From NCBI RefSeq assembly GCF_007992435.1, contig NZ_BKAG01000035.1, forward strand, positions 1-64,000: 64,000 bases of DNA. Direction: 5' to 3'. Under the pieces are notes generated by a model. The model did no database searches and was not told the origin of the DNA. It worked only from the letters and a program-made list of their open reading frames with translations. The stretch is from Prosthecobacter gellanilyticus (GTDB lineage: Bacteria; Verrucomicrobiota; Verrucomicrobiia; Verrucomicrobiales; Verrucomicrobiaceae). The translations under genes and the position numbers were made by a program. Shown here one piece after another: positions 1-14,100 of this stretch (positions are counted from its first letter, which is position 1; each line of letters starts with the position of its first letter).

Positions 1-1730
1 CTATAGATGCTGCGGCGTGAGGCCTCGCTTTCAGACGAGACCTGCCAGATCTTCTCCTTGTCCGTGTTTGCCTCCAGCGCCGTCTTTGGAATGGCAGGTC
101 TCATCGCCGGGCCAAAGCGCTTGGGGTTCAACTGGCCGCTAACAAAAAGCATCGAATCACGAATGGCCTCGACCTCGAGACGACGGTAACGATACGGTGA
201 AGATGTCGGAGCATCGCCTTGATGCTCTCCGCCCTCTGCCTGCCAGGCCCGGCTCGTCAGAATTAGCCGGTGCAGCTTCTTCAGTGACCACCCTGCCTCA
301 TGCATGAACCAGTGTGCCAGCCAGTCGAGCAGCTCTGGATGCGATGGCGCCGCCCCCATAAGCCCAAAATCATTCGCCGTCGTCACCAGCCCCTGGCCAA
401 AGTGCTGCTGCCACACACGGTTCACGATCACTCGCGCCGTGAGCGGATTCTGCGGACTGGCGATCCATCGGGCCAAGTCGAGCCGCGCATGACCCGAAAA
501 CTCACCCCGCTGAGCCAGGATGGCAGGCGCAGCAGGCTCCACCCGATCCCCAGGCCGAGTCGCCGAACCCCGGAGCAGCACATGGGTGGCAGGCGCTTTT
601 CCCTCTTTCTGCTTCCAGGCATAGATCTCCGTGTCGGCCACCTGCGCCGTCAGCTCCGTCCGCCCCTTGGCCGGGCGCTCAAGCGGATTGAAGACGGCTA
701 CGAGGCTGTAGTAGTCCTTCGTGCTCAGCGGCTCGAACTTGTGGTCGTGGCAGCGCGCACAGCCGATGGTGAGGCCCAGAAACGCCTGCCCCGTGGTGCT
801 CACGATGTCATCCAGTTGATCATAGCGATCCGTGGCCGGGTCCGCTGGTTCATCGTCCCAGTGCCCCAGCCGGAGAAAACCCGTGGCGATCACCCGTTCA
901 GCATTCAACTCCTCATCTGCAGATTCCCTCACATCCCCAGCGAGCTGCTCAACCACGAAGCGGTCAAAGGGCTTGTCCTTATTAAGAGAGTCGATCACGT
1001 AGTCCCGATAGCGCCAGACATAGGGCTTCGCCGCATCCCGCTCGTAGCCGTTGCTGTCCGCATAGCGCACCACATCCAGCCAGTGCCGGGCCCAGCGCTC
1101 CCCATATTCTGGCCGGGCCAGCAACCGGTCGATCACCCCCTCATAGGCCCCATTCGTCCCATCAGCCCTATCGGTCCCAGGTGCGAGGCGCTCAAAACTC
1201 TCCTGCTCCTCCACGGTCGGCGGCAGCCCGATCAGATCCAGGTAAACCCGCCTCAGCCGTGCCCCCGGCGTGGCCCGGGAGGGCAGGCGATGCGTCCCGA
1301 AGACAAACGCATCCACTGGATGCTCATGGACTGATTCCGGAATCTTCGGCCTCTTCACCGGCTGAAACGACCAATGCTCCGAGGGCTTCCTCGGCACCGC
1401 CTCATCCTTCGGAAAGGGCGCCCCCGCCGCCAGCCACTCCCGCAAATTCGCCACCTGCACCGGCGTGAGTCGAGTGCCCTCGGGAGGCATCCGCTCATCC
1501 TCGTCCTCAGAAATCACCCGCGAGACCAGCTCCCCGTGCACCTCCTTCCCAATCAAAGACCCCGCATCCAGCCGCAGGTCACCCTTCTGCTTCACCGAGC
1601 CATGGCAGGACACACAGCGCTCTTTAAAGAGCGGTTTGATGTCTCTCTCATAGTCCACCGACGCCTGGGCTGATGCCAGGATCGCCCAAGGCAACAGCAC
1701 TTGAAGGGCTCGTGGAGGCCAGAAAATCAT
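1..1730 (-). CDS. Planctomycete-type cytochrome protein with PSCyt1, DUF1549 and DUF1553 domains, 3' end outside window
   Basis: The reverse strand is open from an ATG at 1730 to the left edge, giving 576 codons, so the C-terminus is missing. Residues 1-22 look like a signal peptide. A c-type heme motif CVSCH follows at about residue 38, in a PSCyt1 domain that includes a 'KGDLRLD' stretch. DUF1549 comes next, with 'RVYLDLIGLPP', 'ARHWLDVVRYADSNGYERD' and a second cysteine motif, CARCHDHK. The last part is DUF1553, with 'RVIVNRVWQQHFG' and 'RRLEVEAIRDSML'. This family is expanded in Planctomycetes and Verrucomicrobia. It is exported and heme-binding, and its biochemical role is not settled. 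DUF1553 genes are often followed by a DUF1501 gene; any such partner would lie left of the window. The only DUF1501 gene seen here is 31 kb away. Confidence 0.93.
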   Translation of the reverse strand, partial: MIFWPPRALQVLLPWAILASAQASVDYERDIKPLFKERCVSCHGSVKQKGDLRLDAGSLIGKEVHGELVSRVISEDEDERMPPEGTRLTPVQVANLREWLAAGAPFPKDEAVPRKPSEHWSFQPVKRPKIPESVHEHPVDAFVFGTHRLPSRATPGARLRRVYLDLIGLPPTVEEQESFERLAPGTDRADGTNGAYEGVIDRLLARPEYGERWARHWLDVVRYADSNGYERDAAKPYVWRYRDYVIDSLNKDKPFDRFVVEQLAGDVRESADEELNAERVIATGFLRLGHWDDEPADPATDRYDQLDDIVSTTGQAFLGLTIGCARCHDHKFEPLSTKDYYSLVAVFNPLERPAKGRTELTAQVADTEIYAWKQKEGKAPATHVLLRGSATRPGDRVEPAAPAILAQRGEFSGHARLDLARWIASPQNPLTARVIVNRVWQQHFGQGLVTTANDFGLMGAAPSHPELLDWLAHWFMHEAGWSLKKLHRLILTSRAWQAEGGEHQGDAPTSSPYRYRRLEVEAIRDSMLFVSGQLNPKRFGPAMRPAIPKTALEANTDKEKIWQVSSESEASRRSIY

Positions 1731-2196
1731 GAGCGCGGGTGGTCTGGCCGAGTGTACGGCAGGGCGGAGAGCAAACTCACATCAATAGCTTCCACCCTCG
1801 TCCTTGAGTCAGGCCTTGGATTTACTTTGTAGATGCAGACCAAGAGCGAAAAAAATTCAAACACCCGGAAGACAAGCCTCTCAGCGTGGTTTTCAGCAGA
1901 TGACCCCTAACTGAGCGTGAATATTTTTAAAAAAGATTAATCTCGCCTTCCCAGGGAATTCGGGCTCAGATCACGGAAAATAAGGTCACGCCACCTATTT
2001 CTCTGTCAGAAAAGCGCACCTTTTAGCAAGGGCTGCATCTGGCAATTTGGGAGCTCCCCGGGGCAGGGGCATGTAAGGCAAATGTATTTACATTGAACAG
2101 ACTTCCTGCCAAAATGGACCACAAATTCAGAAAAATAGTCCAACTCTGCCGACCTCAACCGTCGTCAGATTACAAAAGTTTGAAATTCAACACTTT
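1731..2196. promoter_or_regulatory. Intergenic region upstream of the giant gene
   Basis: These 466 bases between two divergent genes contain no convincing coding sequence. Composition is clearly AT-richer than the flanks around 1850-1950. Two palindromes stand out: AGATTAATCT at 1934-1943 next to an A/T run, and AATGTA-TT-TACATT at 2081-2094, about 100 bases before the giant gene. Either could be an operator. I found no good sigma-70 pair and no Shine-Dalgarno sequence in front of the ATG at 2197. The region probably holds the promoters of both divergent genes. Confidence 0.5.
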
Positions 2197-5100
2197 ATGA
2201 CCATGAACCAGCGCTCCTCACCTCTCCTGCGTCTCCTCCGCCGGCAGCGTTTTTGGATGACTTGCTGCCTGACAGCACTCATGGGCATCTGGCAGATCGC
2301 CCAGCCGCTGCAGGCTGCAAATATCAATTGGACTGCTGGCAGCACCAGCAATTTCAACTGGTCAGACAGTAGCAATTGGGGTGCCGGAATTCCGGGAATT
2401 TCAGACGTCGCCGTACTGCCGACCCCCATCCCCAACCCAGGAGCTTTGGCCAGCCCTGGCACCATTCAGGTCGCCCCAGCCACCCAGGGGCCTGCCAGCA
2501 TCTGGTTCAGGGACAACTACACGCTTTCTGGAGGCACTTTCTCCTTCAGTAACAGTCAGTTGCACGTGGATGGCGGCTCCACCGCCACCATTAACTCCGC
2601 CCTGGTTGGAAATGGCGGCATCAACAAAACAGGCGCCGGCACTCTCCTGCTCACAGGCGATAACTCGGCGCTTAACGCGTCCATCGCCGTTTCCAGCGGG
2701 ATCCTGAGAGCCAGCGGAAGCACGCAGCTCAGTGCATCGACAGTCTTGAATGGGGGCACGCTGAGCCTCGCCAGTGACACTCCGTTGAGCTTGGCTACCA
2801 ATTTGGTTTCCAATGCGAACAGCACGCTTGCCTTGGATCGTGAGTCGGCCGGCGCTGGCCTGACTCATTCGATTAGCGCACTCATGCTGGGCAATCATGA
2901 GATCAGCATTCAGAAGGGATCCAATGTGACGAGCGGCACGGCGGGACTTTCCCTGGGCAGCCTGCTTCTGAGCGCGAGCGGTGGCGGTTTTGATGTGGGT
3001 GCGGGCACCAGCCTCACCCTCGGACCGATCGCAGGTAACTTTAACTTCTTCAAAACGGGCGCTGGAACCCTCTTCCTGAATGGCAGCAGCACCCGTGCTG
3101 GCGGTTCCACCTACATCACGGCCGGAAGCCCGGTGGTCCAGACGAACGTTGCAGGCCTGGGCACCACGGGGACATCACTTTCCATGCTGGAAGGCTCCGC
3201 TTTTGAGATGGCCACGGATGCCACGACGACTGCTTATCCCGTGAACCTTCTGGGAAATGCCTCTTTCATCTCCAACCGCGCCACAGTTGGTGCCGGTATT
3301 GCACATAACCTGGGCGCGCTGACTTCCTTCGGCACACGGACGGTTACCGCCTCCCGCGGAGCCAACGTGAACAGTGGCAATGCGACCACGGGTTTTGGCG
3401 GCACCTCCGTCACCGTCGGAGCCACAACTTTCACAACCTCGACAGCCAACTCGGCGTTGACGTTGTCAGCTCTGAACAACTCCGGCTATACCACTACTGT
3501 TGATGCTCCTGGTGCAGTGACGATTTCGGGCGTTATCAGCGGTGGTGGTGGATTGATCAAGAATAATGCCAACACCCTGACATTGAGCGGCGCTAACACA
3601 TTGGGCGGTTCCGTGGTGGTGAACCAGGGCGCAGTGACACTGGGGAACACCCAGGGGCTGGGCGCATCAGCAACTGCGGTGCCCGTCTTCGCGTCCGGGA
3701 CGACCCTGAACATCAATGGCCAGGCGGCATCCCTCCTGTCGATCAATGCACCGGCTGGAGTAACCCTGCAGAACACTTCCACAACCAGCGCGGCCTTGAC
3801 GATCACTCCTGGCGGAACCTCCAACACCACCATTGGCGCGACCATTCAAAACGGCGGCACTGGCACCATGGGCATCACTGTGAACGGCACCGGTTCGGTC
3901 ACTCTGACGGGGAGCAACACCTACACGGGGGCCACGACCGTCACTGCGGGTCGCCTCAACATCAACAGCGCCACGGCCATCGGTGCCACCGCCAGCACGC
4001 TGACCCTCGCGTCCGGCATGATCGACAATACCAGCGGCGGTGCCATCACACTGACCAACAACAATCCAGTCACGATCAATGGCACCGTCGCCTTTGGTGG
4101 TTCCAACAGCCTGAACTTCGGCACGGGTGCTGCCACCATCACCGCCTCCCGTTCTCTCTTCCTGGCAGGAACGAGCGGAGCCAATCTGCGTTTCGGCTCC
4201 TTCGTCGGCAATAACTCAACCACTCCGGCGATGACAAACACCGTCAACATCCTGCCGGATTCAAACTCGACCCTGACGATCGGTACCTACAACCCGCAGT
4301 TTGCAGGCACGGCCGGCACTCATACAATCGCGGGAAATGGTAGTTTCGCCATCACCAACGGTATCGTGCCAACCATCACGGCAGCGGCGATGAACTTTTC
4401 GGGCTCGGGGGTCATCACCCTCACAGGTGCCAGCACGTATACCGGTGCCAGCACCTTTACCTCAGGCTCCGTGGTTTTGAATGCTTCGGCGGGCACCGCC
4501 ACCCTGGCAGCCACCGCCCCCACCTTTGCGGGTGGTGCTTTCACCTATCGTGCTGCGGCGGCCGGCAGCAACCAGACCCTGGGTAACTTGACTTTGAATG
4601 CCGGTGGTAGCAGGATCTTCGTCGTGGGCGGCACCAGCGGCACTAGCACCCTGAATTTGGGCACCTATACGACTGCGGTCAACAACGGCACAATGTACAT
4701 TAACCTCAGCGGGACGGGGGCTAGTGTCACATCGACCACAAACACCGTCACTGGCGGGCTTCTGAGCGCGCGTGGTGCCACCATCATCACCAGTGCAGCA
4801 GGTGTGACTGACTTTGCGGGCAAGAGCGGCAGCGCGATTGTTCCCATTACCGGCCAGACGGTCTTCACGGGTACCGCCCCCACAAACACGGTCAACTATA
4901 CCGTCACCGGAAGCCAGACAGCGACGGCAGCCTTGGTTCCCAACTCGCTCAAGATCACCTCCACTGGCGCGGGTCAGAGCCTGAACCTTGGCACGAATAC
5001 CATGCGGATCACAAGTGGCGGCCTCCTTTTTGTCGGTGCCAATGACTATACCATTACTGGGACTGGGGCGAGCACATTGAGCAGTGGCGTGGCAACGACC

Positions 5101-8100
5101 TCCGACCTCATCATCCACAACTACGGCACTGGCGCATTGACCATCAACACCGTGCTCGCTCCCAACGCTGGCACTTCAGTTGTGACCGTCAGCGGCACGG
5201 GGGTGACAAACTTCGGCAGTTCCAATACCTACACAGGTGTGACCTACGTGACGGGTGGTGCCACCTTGGGCATTTCGTCCAATGCCAACTTAGGTCCTGT
5301 GGCCACAGGTGCGACACTTAACCTGAATGACGGCACTCTTCGCATCAATGCCTCTGTCGCGCTTGAAAATACCTCCACCACCAATTTCCGTGCCGTCGCC
5401 TTGGGTGCTAATGGCGGAACTTTTGACACAACCGGAGCAAACGTCCTGACTGTTCGTGGCGTTGTCAGCGGTGCTGGTAACCTGACCAAGACAGGCACGG
5501 GTAACCTCCTGCTCCTGGGGAACAATACCTACTCCGGTGGTTTCACTAGGATTCAGGATGGCTCCCTGCAACTCGGCACACTCACCGGAACTACCATGGG
5601 TGCGATTGCCAACGGCAACATCGTCGTTCTGGGAAATGGCACCACCTCCGGCAAACTGATCCTGGGTGATGCCACCAATGCGAAGACCCAGGTGGTGGCA
5701 GGTTTGACGACTTCCGGCACTGGGACTGCCAATGCTGTCGTGGGTGCCACTTCCACCGCGAACTCTGTCCTCACCTTCACGGGTACCACGAACGTGCCAA
5801 TGATCTATTCGGGTTCCCTTGGCGGTGCAGGCACAAATGAAAACAGGTTGGCCCTGAGTGTCACGGCGGGCATTCTCACGCTGACTGGAAACAACACCTT
5901 CACCGGCGGAACCACCATCTCTGGCGGTGTTCTTAACATCACCAGCCCCACCGCGCTGGGCGCGGGCACCGTCGCCCTCAATGGCGGCACTATTGACAAT
6001 ACAAGCGGCGGCAACGTGACGATTACCAACGCGACAACGATGGGCGGCAATTTCACCTTTGGAGCCACTCGGAGTCTGACCCTTGGCGGATCCAATACCT
6101 TCAGCGCTAGCCGTACCATCACCCTGCTCGGGGACTCAACGAGCACCGCAGCCCTGATTCTCCCCACCTTCAATGTCACCGCTACCGGCCAGACTCTGAC
6201 TGTGAACCGCGCTCAGGGATCTACCGCATCGGTGAACATCGGCAACCTGAACTTGAACACCACCGCCACTGCCAATACCACCACCACAGTCAATGGTTCT
6301 GGCAATGTCGTCATCGACCAGATCACCGCCACCACTCCTGCGACGAGCTTTACCTACAGCGGCACGGGAACCCTTACGTTGAACGGCCCCTTCAGTCACA
6401 CTGGCACCAACACCTTCAGCGGAGCTGGCACCGTCCGCCTCGGCCCTTCAGCCAATCTCCCTGCCGCTTCGGCTTTGACTGTCTCCGCAGGCATCTTCGA
6501 TCTCAACGGTCGTGACCAGACCGTGAACGGTGCCCTCACCCTCAACGGTCCAGGTGTGATCACCAACACAAGCGTTACCCCGGTCACCTTGAATGCCACC
6601 AACCTGGCTACCAGCTCCGGGCATCTTTCGGGCAATCTCTCCGCATACCTCGGCCAGTCTGGTGCGGCGGCCACATTGAGCGGTAACTACTTCAACACGG
6701 GTGACCTCAGCTTCATCAATTCGTCCACAAGCACGGGTGCCCTCACTATCAGCGGCAATATTGTGAACACCGGTAACGTCACTTTCAGGGCAGACAATGC
6801 TGGGGTCGCTCAGGTGATCAACGTCACCGCAGCCTTGCTGAACCCGACAGGCGAGATCATCAACGCCGGTTCTGGCAACGGTGCTGTCACCATCAGCGGT
6901 ATCGTGGGACCGAACGTGACCGGCATCACCCAGAGCAGTCCGTATTCTCCACTAATCTTCACCAGCAGCTTGAATTCCTTCAATGGATTCATCAACTTGA
7001 CTGATGGCACGCTCATCGCGCCAAGCATCGACTGGAACGCCCCCCTGACCATGTCCAACGGTGTGCTACGCACCCAGCTGAATACGAGCCTGTCCACGTT
7101 CAATGTGACAGGCAGAGGGGGATTCTATCTCAGTCCGGGAAGCAACATTCCCCAAAACCTGACCGTCAACCTCACCGGCGCAGGCGGTGCCATGCAACTG
7201 CCAAACGGCAGCAACCACACCCTCACCAGCTTTACGGCTTCCGCCCCTGGCACCAGCCTCTTGATGGGCGCGGGCCTGCTCGACACGACTGTGACTTTCA
7301 CAGACAACGGCCCCCCCGACACCCCCAACAACATCCAGGCCGCCATTTCCATGGGTGGCGTCGGTTCAGGTCTCGGCCATGTCGTGAAGAACGGTTCCTC
7401 TGCCTGGGTGCTTTCCGGCGGCAGTGCCTACACAGGCAACACCACGGTCAACGCGGGGTCCATCAAGCTTGCCTCCAATGCGAATACGGAGCTCCTGCCG
7501 GATAGCACGGCGCTGACTCTGGCAAACGCCATCGGCGTTTTCCTGGACGTGAACAACAGGCATGAGATCATCGGCTCCCTGGCTGGTGGTGGTGCCAGCG
7601 GTGGTAACGTCCTCATCGGCACGGGTGCTCTCAAAGTGGGCGGAAATGATGGCAGCACCACCTATGGGGGTGTCATCAGCGGTTCAGGCTATTTCACCAA
7701 GGAGGGAGACGGCACGCTCACCTTGACGGGAAACAACACCTTTGATGGTCTGGTGACTGTGGCAGACGGAGAACTGATCCTGGCCCGGAACGGCGGAACC
7801 TTGGCTGATGGTGCCTCGGTGCTCGTCGGAGGAAATGGCGGCAGATTGACGGTTTCGACCTCTGAGACGATCGGCCGTCTCACGACCCTGGCAAACAGCA
7901 CGGTCACCATCGGTGCCGGATCCACACTGACAACCACGCACGCCATCGCCGGCGGCGTCGCGCGTGCCGGTCAGATCAATAGTGAAAACAGGCAGATGGT
8001 GGTCACGGGAGGCACCGGGGGCCTTGTTCCGGGAATGATCGTGACGACCGTGGATGGCGGCGTTGAGGTGCCGGCCCTCACCGTCATCACCAGCATCGTG

Positions 8101-11100
8101 AATGCCACCACGGTGCTGCTCAGCGCCCAGCCTGAGTTGCCACCCATGTCGCAGCTCACCAAAAACTTCGTCTTCAGCGGTGACATCCGGCTTGGAAATG
8201 TGGATGCGGACACTCGTTTGATGTTGATCCCCAATGGCACAGAAGGTCTGGTGACCGGCATGATGGTGGTGTCTTCGGATGGTAACTCCGATATCATTGC
8301 GGGCACCTACATTGTCCAGGTTCTCAGCCATAACCTTGTTCTCCTCAGCACCAACCCGACAGGCAGCACCGAGAAGAACTTCACCTTCTATGGAGCAGAT
8401 AACATTTCCGGAGCCGTTGTGGGTTCGGGTAACTGGATCAAGAATGACATCGGAAACCTCGTCCTGAGTGGAAAAAATGATCTCACAGGCACCATGACCA
8501 TCAATGGCGGCACCGTGATCGCCGGGGGGGTCAATACTGGCGGTCGTTACGTGATCCAGGACACCATCGGCAATCAGACTCACGTGGCTTTGGGAAATGC
8601 CACTCTGAATCTGGCTGCCAACGGCTTGAATCTGAGTCCTTTCGAGAGAATCGGCAGCCTGGAGGGAGCCAATGCCAACGCCTTGGTGAACCTCACCACC
8701 TTCAGCCCTACCGGGGTGCTTTCTCCTGCCGTGCTGGCGGTCGGTGGAAACAATGCCACCACCAGTTACACGGGCAGGATCCGCGGTAACGCGGCCTCAT
8801 GGCTGGTCAAGGAGGGCACAGGAACTCTCACTTGGACCAGTGATGACGCCTCCGTCATGGACGGCACCATCCGCGTTGAAGCAGGTGAGCTGCGTGTCGG
8901 TGGAACACAGGGTCTTTCCCCGACCTCCAATATCGTGGTTTCCAATAATCCCAACGGTGCCAAGCTGGTGCTCAACACCACCAATTCCCTGGGTGAGGTC
9001 GTGGCCACTCTGACGGGTGGCGGTCGCGGAGCCACCCGGGCCTTCAGCTTTGCCCCGGCTATCAGTGCCACGGCAAACTTCAATGTGGCAGGCGCGGCGG
9101 GCGGATCCTTCCTGGTTGGCAACGGCGGTGAGGTGGAAATCGGCCCGCTTGGACTGACCCTCCTGAATACCTCCACCGGTGTGTTCAACTATGGGGGCAG
9201 CTTGACCGGCACAGGTTCCTTTGAAAAGCAGGGTAACAACGTCTTTGAACTGCGCGGCAATGCCACCTACACGGGCTCCACGACCACCCGTGCTGTGACC
9301 AGCAACTCCAACAGCGTGCTCCGCATCGGGGCTTATGGTGCCTCCTCAGGAGTTGGAACTCCCGCCGGTTCGGGTGGTTTTGGCTCTCTGCCCGCGACCA
9401 CGAGCCTGAACATCGTCGCCGGTGGATCCGGTTTGGTGAATGCCAACGCTATCTTTGATCTGGCGGGTTCCACCCAGACTGTGGCCTCCCTCTCCTCACG
9501 CAACACCGCAGGCTCCCGAATCTTCACTTTCAATGGCGGAACACTGAACATTGAAAATCCAAACGGCACCGTGCCAAACGGTCTGTTCTCGGGAACTTTT
9601 GATGGTCTCGGCACCATCAATGTGAATGGCACCGAGCCCAGCGGCTGGGCCATCCGTGTGGAGCCGGCCATTCCGAGCCTTAACTCCAACAATTCTCACC
9701 GCGGCAGCTTCAACATCAATGCTGGCAAGGTTCTCCTGAACGACTCAAATGGCGCGTTGGGTGACACCGTGCATGTCAGCCTGGGATCCGCATCTGCCAC
9801 CCTCCATGTGACCAACTCAGACACCGTGGGTTCGCTCTATGGCTCCGGCATCCTGACCCTCGATAGCTCGCAGAACCTCACCCTCACCTCAGCTCCCCGG
9901 GGCAGCATCAACACCGCCATCTGGTCCGGTTCTTCCAACGGCGCTGGTGGCCTGGTGCTTGCCAACCGTGCCAGCCTGCACGTCACTTCCAATCAGGGCT
10001 ACACGGGCCGGACAACCGTCTCCGGAGCCTCCACCATGATTCTGGATTACAGCGGTCTCTCGGTGAACAACATCATTCCAGGCACCCTCCGCCTCGCGGG
10101 TGCCAACCTGTATCTGAAGGGCGGTGCCGCCAACACCACGGTGGACACCATCAGCTCCACCCAGATCGCCGCCGGCGTGAACAGCATTTCTTCCCTCGGC
10201 ACCATGGGCGGAAACATCAACCTGGGCCTCATCACCCGTGAGTTGCAGGGAAGTCCTGGCGGCGTCCTCCAGGTGCACGGAAACTCCGCCTCCACCACAA
10301 CGATCAATGACTTCACCCTCGGTATTCTTGGCGGCTTTGCCACCTATGGCTCTAATTCCGACATCACAACCTGGGCCGTCGGCAGCGGTTCTGGCAACCC
10401 TGCCCTGATCACCCCGCTGCTCGACAGCGCCTACGTGCCCGTGAACATGTCCAGTTCACCGACTCCTGGGATCAACGCGGACGTCAAAGGCGACTTTAAT
10501 CTGAGCTCAAACACGGGTTCCCTCCGGTTCAACACGCCTCTGGCTTCCCCGAGCGTGCTGGTCGTGAACGTCTCCGGCCCCCCCAATGAAGTGAGAGTCA
10601 TCGAGTCTGGCGGCATTCTCGTCACAAAAAATATGGGCGAAAGCCACATCCTGTTCAGCGGTAACCCTTCCATCACCGGTGGCGGCAACGGTTCTCTCGT
10701 CTCCAACGAACTGATCCTGCATCAGCACAATACCCGTGCCAGCCTCTTCCTTGACACCACCATCGTTGACAATCCGGCTGCGAACCTGGATTCCGACCTC
10801 AATCTGGTCAAGGCAGGCGGCGGCAAGGTCATCTTGATGAGGGATAACTCCTACACTGGAACCACCAACATCCTCGAAGGCGTGTTGCAGCTGGGTTCCA
10901 AGCAGTTCAGCACTTCCACCGGCAGCATCAGCGTCATCGGTAACATCAACAACAATGGCTGGCTGAGCCTGCAGCACACCAGCAACGCGGCTCCTTACAA
11001 TTACCCCGAGATGAATGGCACCGGCTCCCTGCTGGTGGACTCTGACACCGTGCAGATCCTCGGGGGAGCGAACAGCAGCTTCACGGGCGGCACCTACATC

Positions 11101-14100
11101 GTGTCCGGTCGTGTCCAGGTGACCAGCACCACCGCAGCGGGTGGATCTGGCCTTGGATCCACTGCCGGTCTCACCTCCGTGGCTCCTGGCGGCCGTCTTG
11201 AACTCGGTGGTGCCACCATCAGGGAAACAGTCTATCTCCGTGGCGGCATCTTGGAGGCCATCGCAGGCGGCGGGACGGTGCTCAGTTCCACGCTTGTAGG
11301 TGCTAGCAGCTCCTTCATCTCCAGTTCCACCGGTGCCAACCTGACATTCAATGCACCTGTCCTAGCTCGTCCGGGCTCCACGCTCACGCTGAGTGGCACA
11401 GGTAACTTTGTCTTCAGCTCGGCCAGCAACGTGTTCAGCTCGCTGGTCGTCAACAGTCCGGTCTACGTGGGCGGGGCTAATGGCCTGGCAGGACTTGCAG
11501 GCTCTCTCGGTCACGGCCCCATTGTGAACAATGGTTCCATCAACCTGAACCTTGTGGACACCCATTTCAATCTTTCCAATCCCATCTCGGGTTCGGGCAG
11601 CCTCATCCAGACTCGTAACATCGTGCACGTCACGGGTGCGAACACCTACACAGGTCCAACAATCGTTGGTGGCACTGGCAATGCGGGAAATGGCGTGAAC
11701 ATCAACGCTGAAATGCGCGTCGGTGCGGACACTTACACCGGCCGCCTGGGTTCTGGGCCCATCACCCTCCAGTCTTCGACGGGAGGCAACTCCACACTGC
11801 GCTACCAGTCGCTGCGCAATCTCACCCTCACCAATGCCATCAACATCAACCCTTCAACGGACGGCACGAACCCCCGCAACGTCAACTTTATCCGCAATGG
11901 GCTGGCTTCGCTAAATCTGGCTGGCACTATCACGATTGGCAATACCGGCTCAGCTCCTGGCTCCCAGAGAGCGATCTTGCGAAACGAGGCAAACAACAAG
12001 ATCACCCTCTCAGGGACGATTATCAACGGTGCCAGCAACCGTATGAACATCACTCCCATCAGTAACACCATCATTGAGTTTGCGGGGAGCGCCAGCAACA
12101 CGTTCTGGGGTCGTATTCTGGGTACAAACGAAGCGGACAACACAACTGCCAGCTTCCTGTTCAACAACTCAGGCACCACCACTCTGAAGGGATTCAACAA
12201 CTTCCTCAACATGGGTGGCACCAACCGCCTGAACAACATCTACATCCAGAAGGGCACTCTGGTCGTGGATCACACCTTTGATTCGGACCCGGACTTGGCT
12301 GCCAACCCCACCCAGATCCCCAACGGCATCAATGACGACGCCGACTTGTATCTGCTCAGAGGGGCGACCATCCGCTTCAATCAGACTGAGACCGTGGGGC
12401 TTTTCTACACCCAGACCGGTTCGAATATCGAGGTGCCCACAGGCGTGCAGCTGACCATTGATGACAACGCCAACCATGTGATCAACGGTGGCATTTCCGG
12501 AGACGGCACCGTGGCATTCACTGCCGTTGGTGGTGCCGCCTGGTATGGCCTCTTCGGCTCCAGCTCCTACACGAACAGCGCCATCATCGGCAGCAACAGC
12601 CAGATCGTCACCGTTCGCGTGTCAGACTTGGCTGGCAATGGCGGCCTCGGTCAGTCTGACACCATCAATCTGGGTGTCTCAGGCATCATTGGCACAGCTC
12701 CTCAGGAAGCTCGTCTGGAGTTCGTCAGCCGGGATCGAAGCTTCCCGGTGCATGCCACCGACCGCACGATCAATCTCTCCGCCAGTGGCGCCGTTCAGAC
12801 CGCCAACGTCAGCCAGGCTGCGGCAGGATCGCAGGACTTCATCAAGCTGGCGAACGTGGGTAATTTGGAGATCGGGATGGAAATCTTCGGCCCGAACATC
12901 GCCGAAGGCACCACCATCACGGGTATCAACACCAATACCAATGAAATCACCCTCTCTTTGAACACCACAGGACAGCTCTTTGTTGGCAATGAGCTCACCT
13001 TTGAAGATGTCAGCCAGGCGGCCACAATCCGTATCGGCACCAATGGCGTCGTTCCTCTCGTCCTGAACGGAGACATCAACAACGTCAGCCTTGGCAACAA
13101 AGTCCTGATGCTCCACGGTCAGAACACCGGTGGCAATGTCATTAACGGCGAAATCAAACAGGGCAGGGGTGAAATCAGCCTGACGATCAACCCGAACGTG
13201 GGGAACAACGACCAGTATGGCCTCAGTTACTGGAAGCTGACCAACGAAGATAACGACTTTTCCGGTCGCGTGACGGTGAACCTCGGCACGCTGGAGCTTC
13301 TTGGAGACCTCGGCAGCGGCAATTCAACCACCGGCATTCTGGGGAATCTCACCGTCGGTCGTATCATCGACATGGGCACCACCACGTTTGACGGGCGTCG
13401 TTATGACCTCGCCGGGAATGGCGACCAAATCGGTGGCGGTGTTCTCTCCAACCGCGGCACCCTGGTCTTCAATGACGTCGGCAGCGGCACCTTCACCCTT
13501 GGCAGCAACGTGACCTTTAACCGCAGCTATACGGGTAGTGACGGCAGTGGTGCCATCATAAACGAAGGTTCCAAGGTGGTGGTCATTAACGGTGCTTTCC
13601 AGGCCCAGGGCTACAATGCTGATGGCACACTGAACCCCAACCCCAACCCCGGCATCGCCAATACCCACACCTGGGTCTTCGGTGGTAGCAATACGGGAGA
13701 CAATACCGTCAATGGTGCCATCAACAACGCAACCACCGGGGGTGGTGTGGCCGCTGTCCTAAAAGAAGGCGCGGGCAAGTGGATCCTCAACAGCACCAGC
13801 AACAGCATGAATGGGTCCATCACCGTGGCCCGTGGCTGGCTTGAGTTTGCCGGCGGCTCCTCCATTGGCGATGACGCCACGGTGAACGTTTCCAATGCTG
13901 GGTCTGATGGCAGCTCGGAAGGTGCGGCCACCCTCCGCATCCGCAGCAGTGAAACCATTGGCGGCCTTGCTGGCACCATCGGTTCCAAGGCCATCTTGGA
14001 CGCCGGTATTCTGACCGTGAGAAACGCCAATCAGACTTTCGCCGGCATCATCAGCGGCGGCGGCGGCATCACCCGCACGAACAACGATGCCAATGCCCGT

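Noticed and set aside
300-1334. Plus-strand open frame of 344 codons
   Set aside because: It is antisense to the DUF1549/DUF1553 gene, whose domains are unmistakable on the minus strand; the plus-strand product is Arg/Pro/His-rich without motifs.
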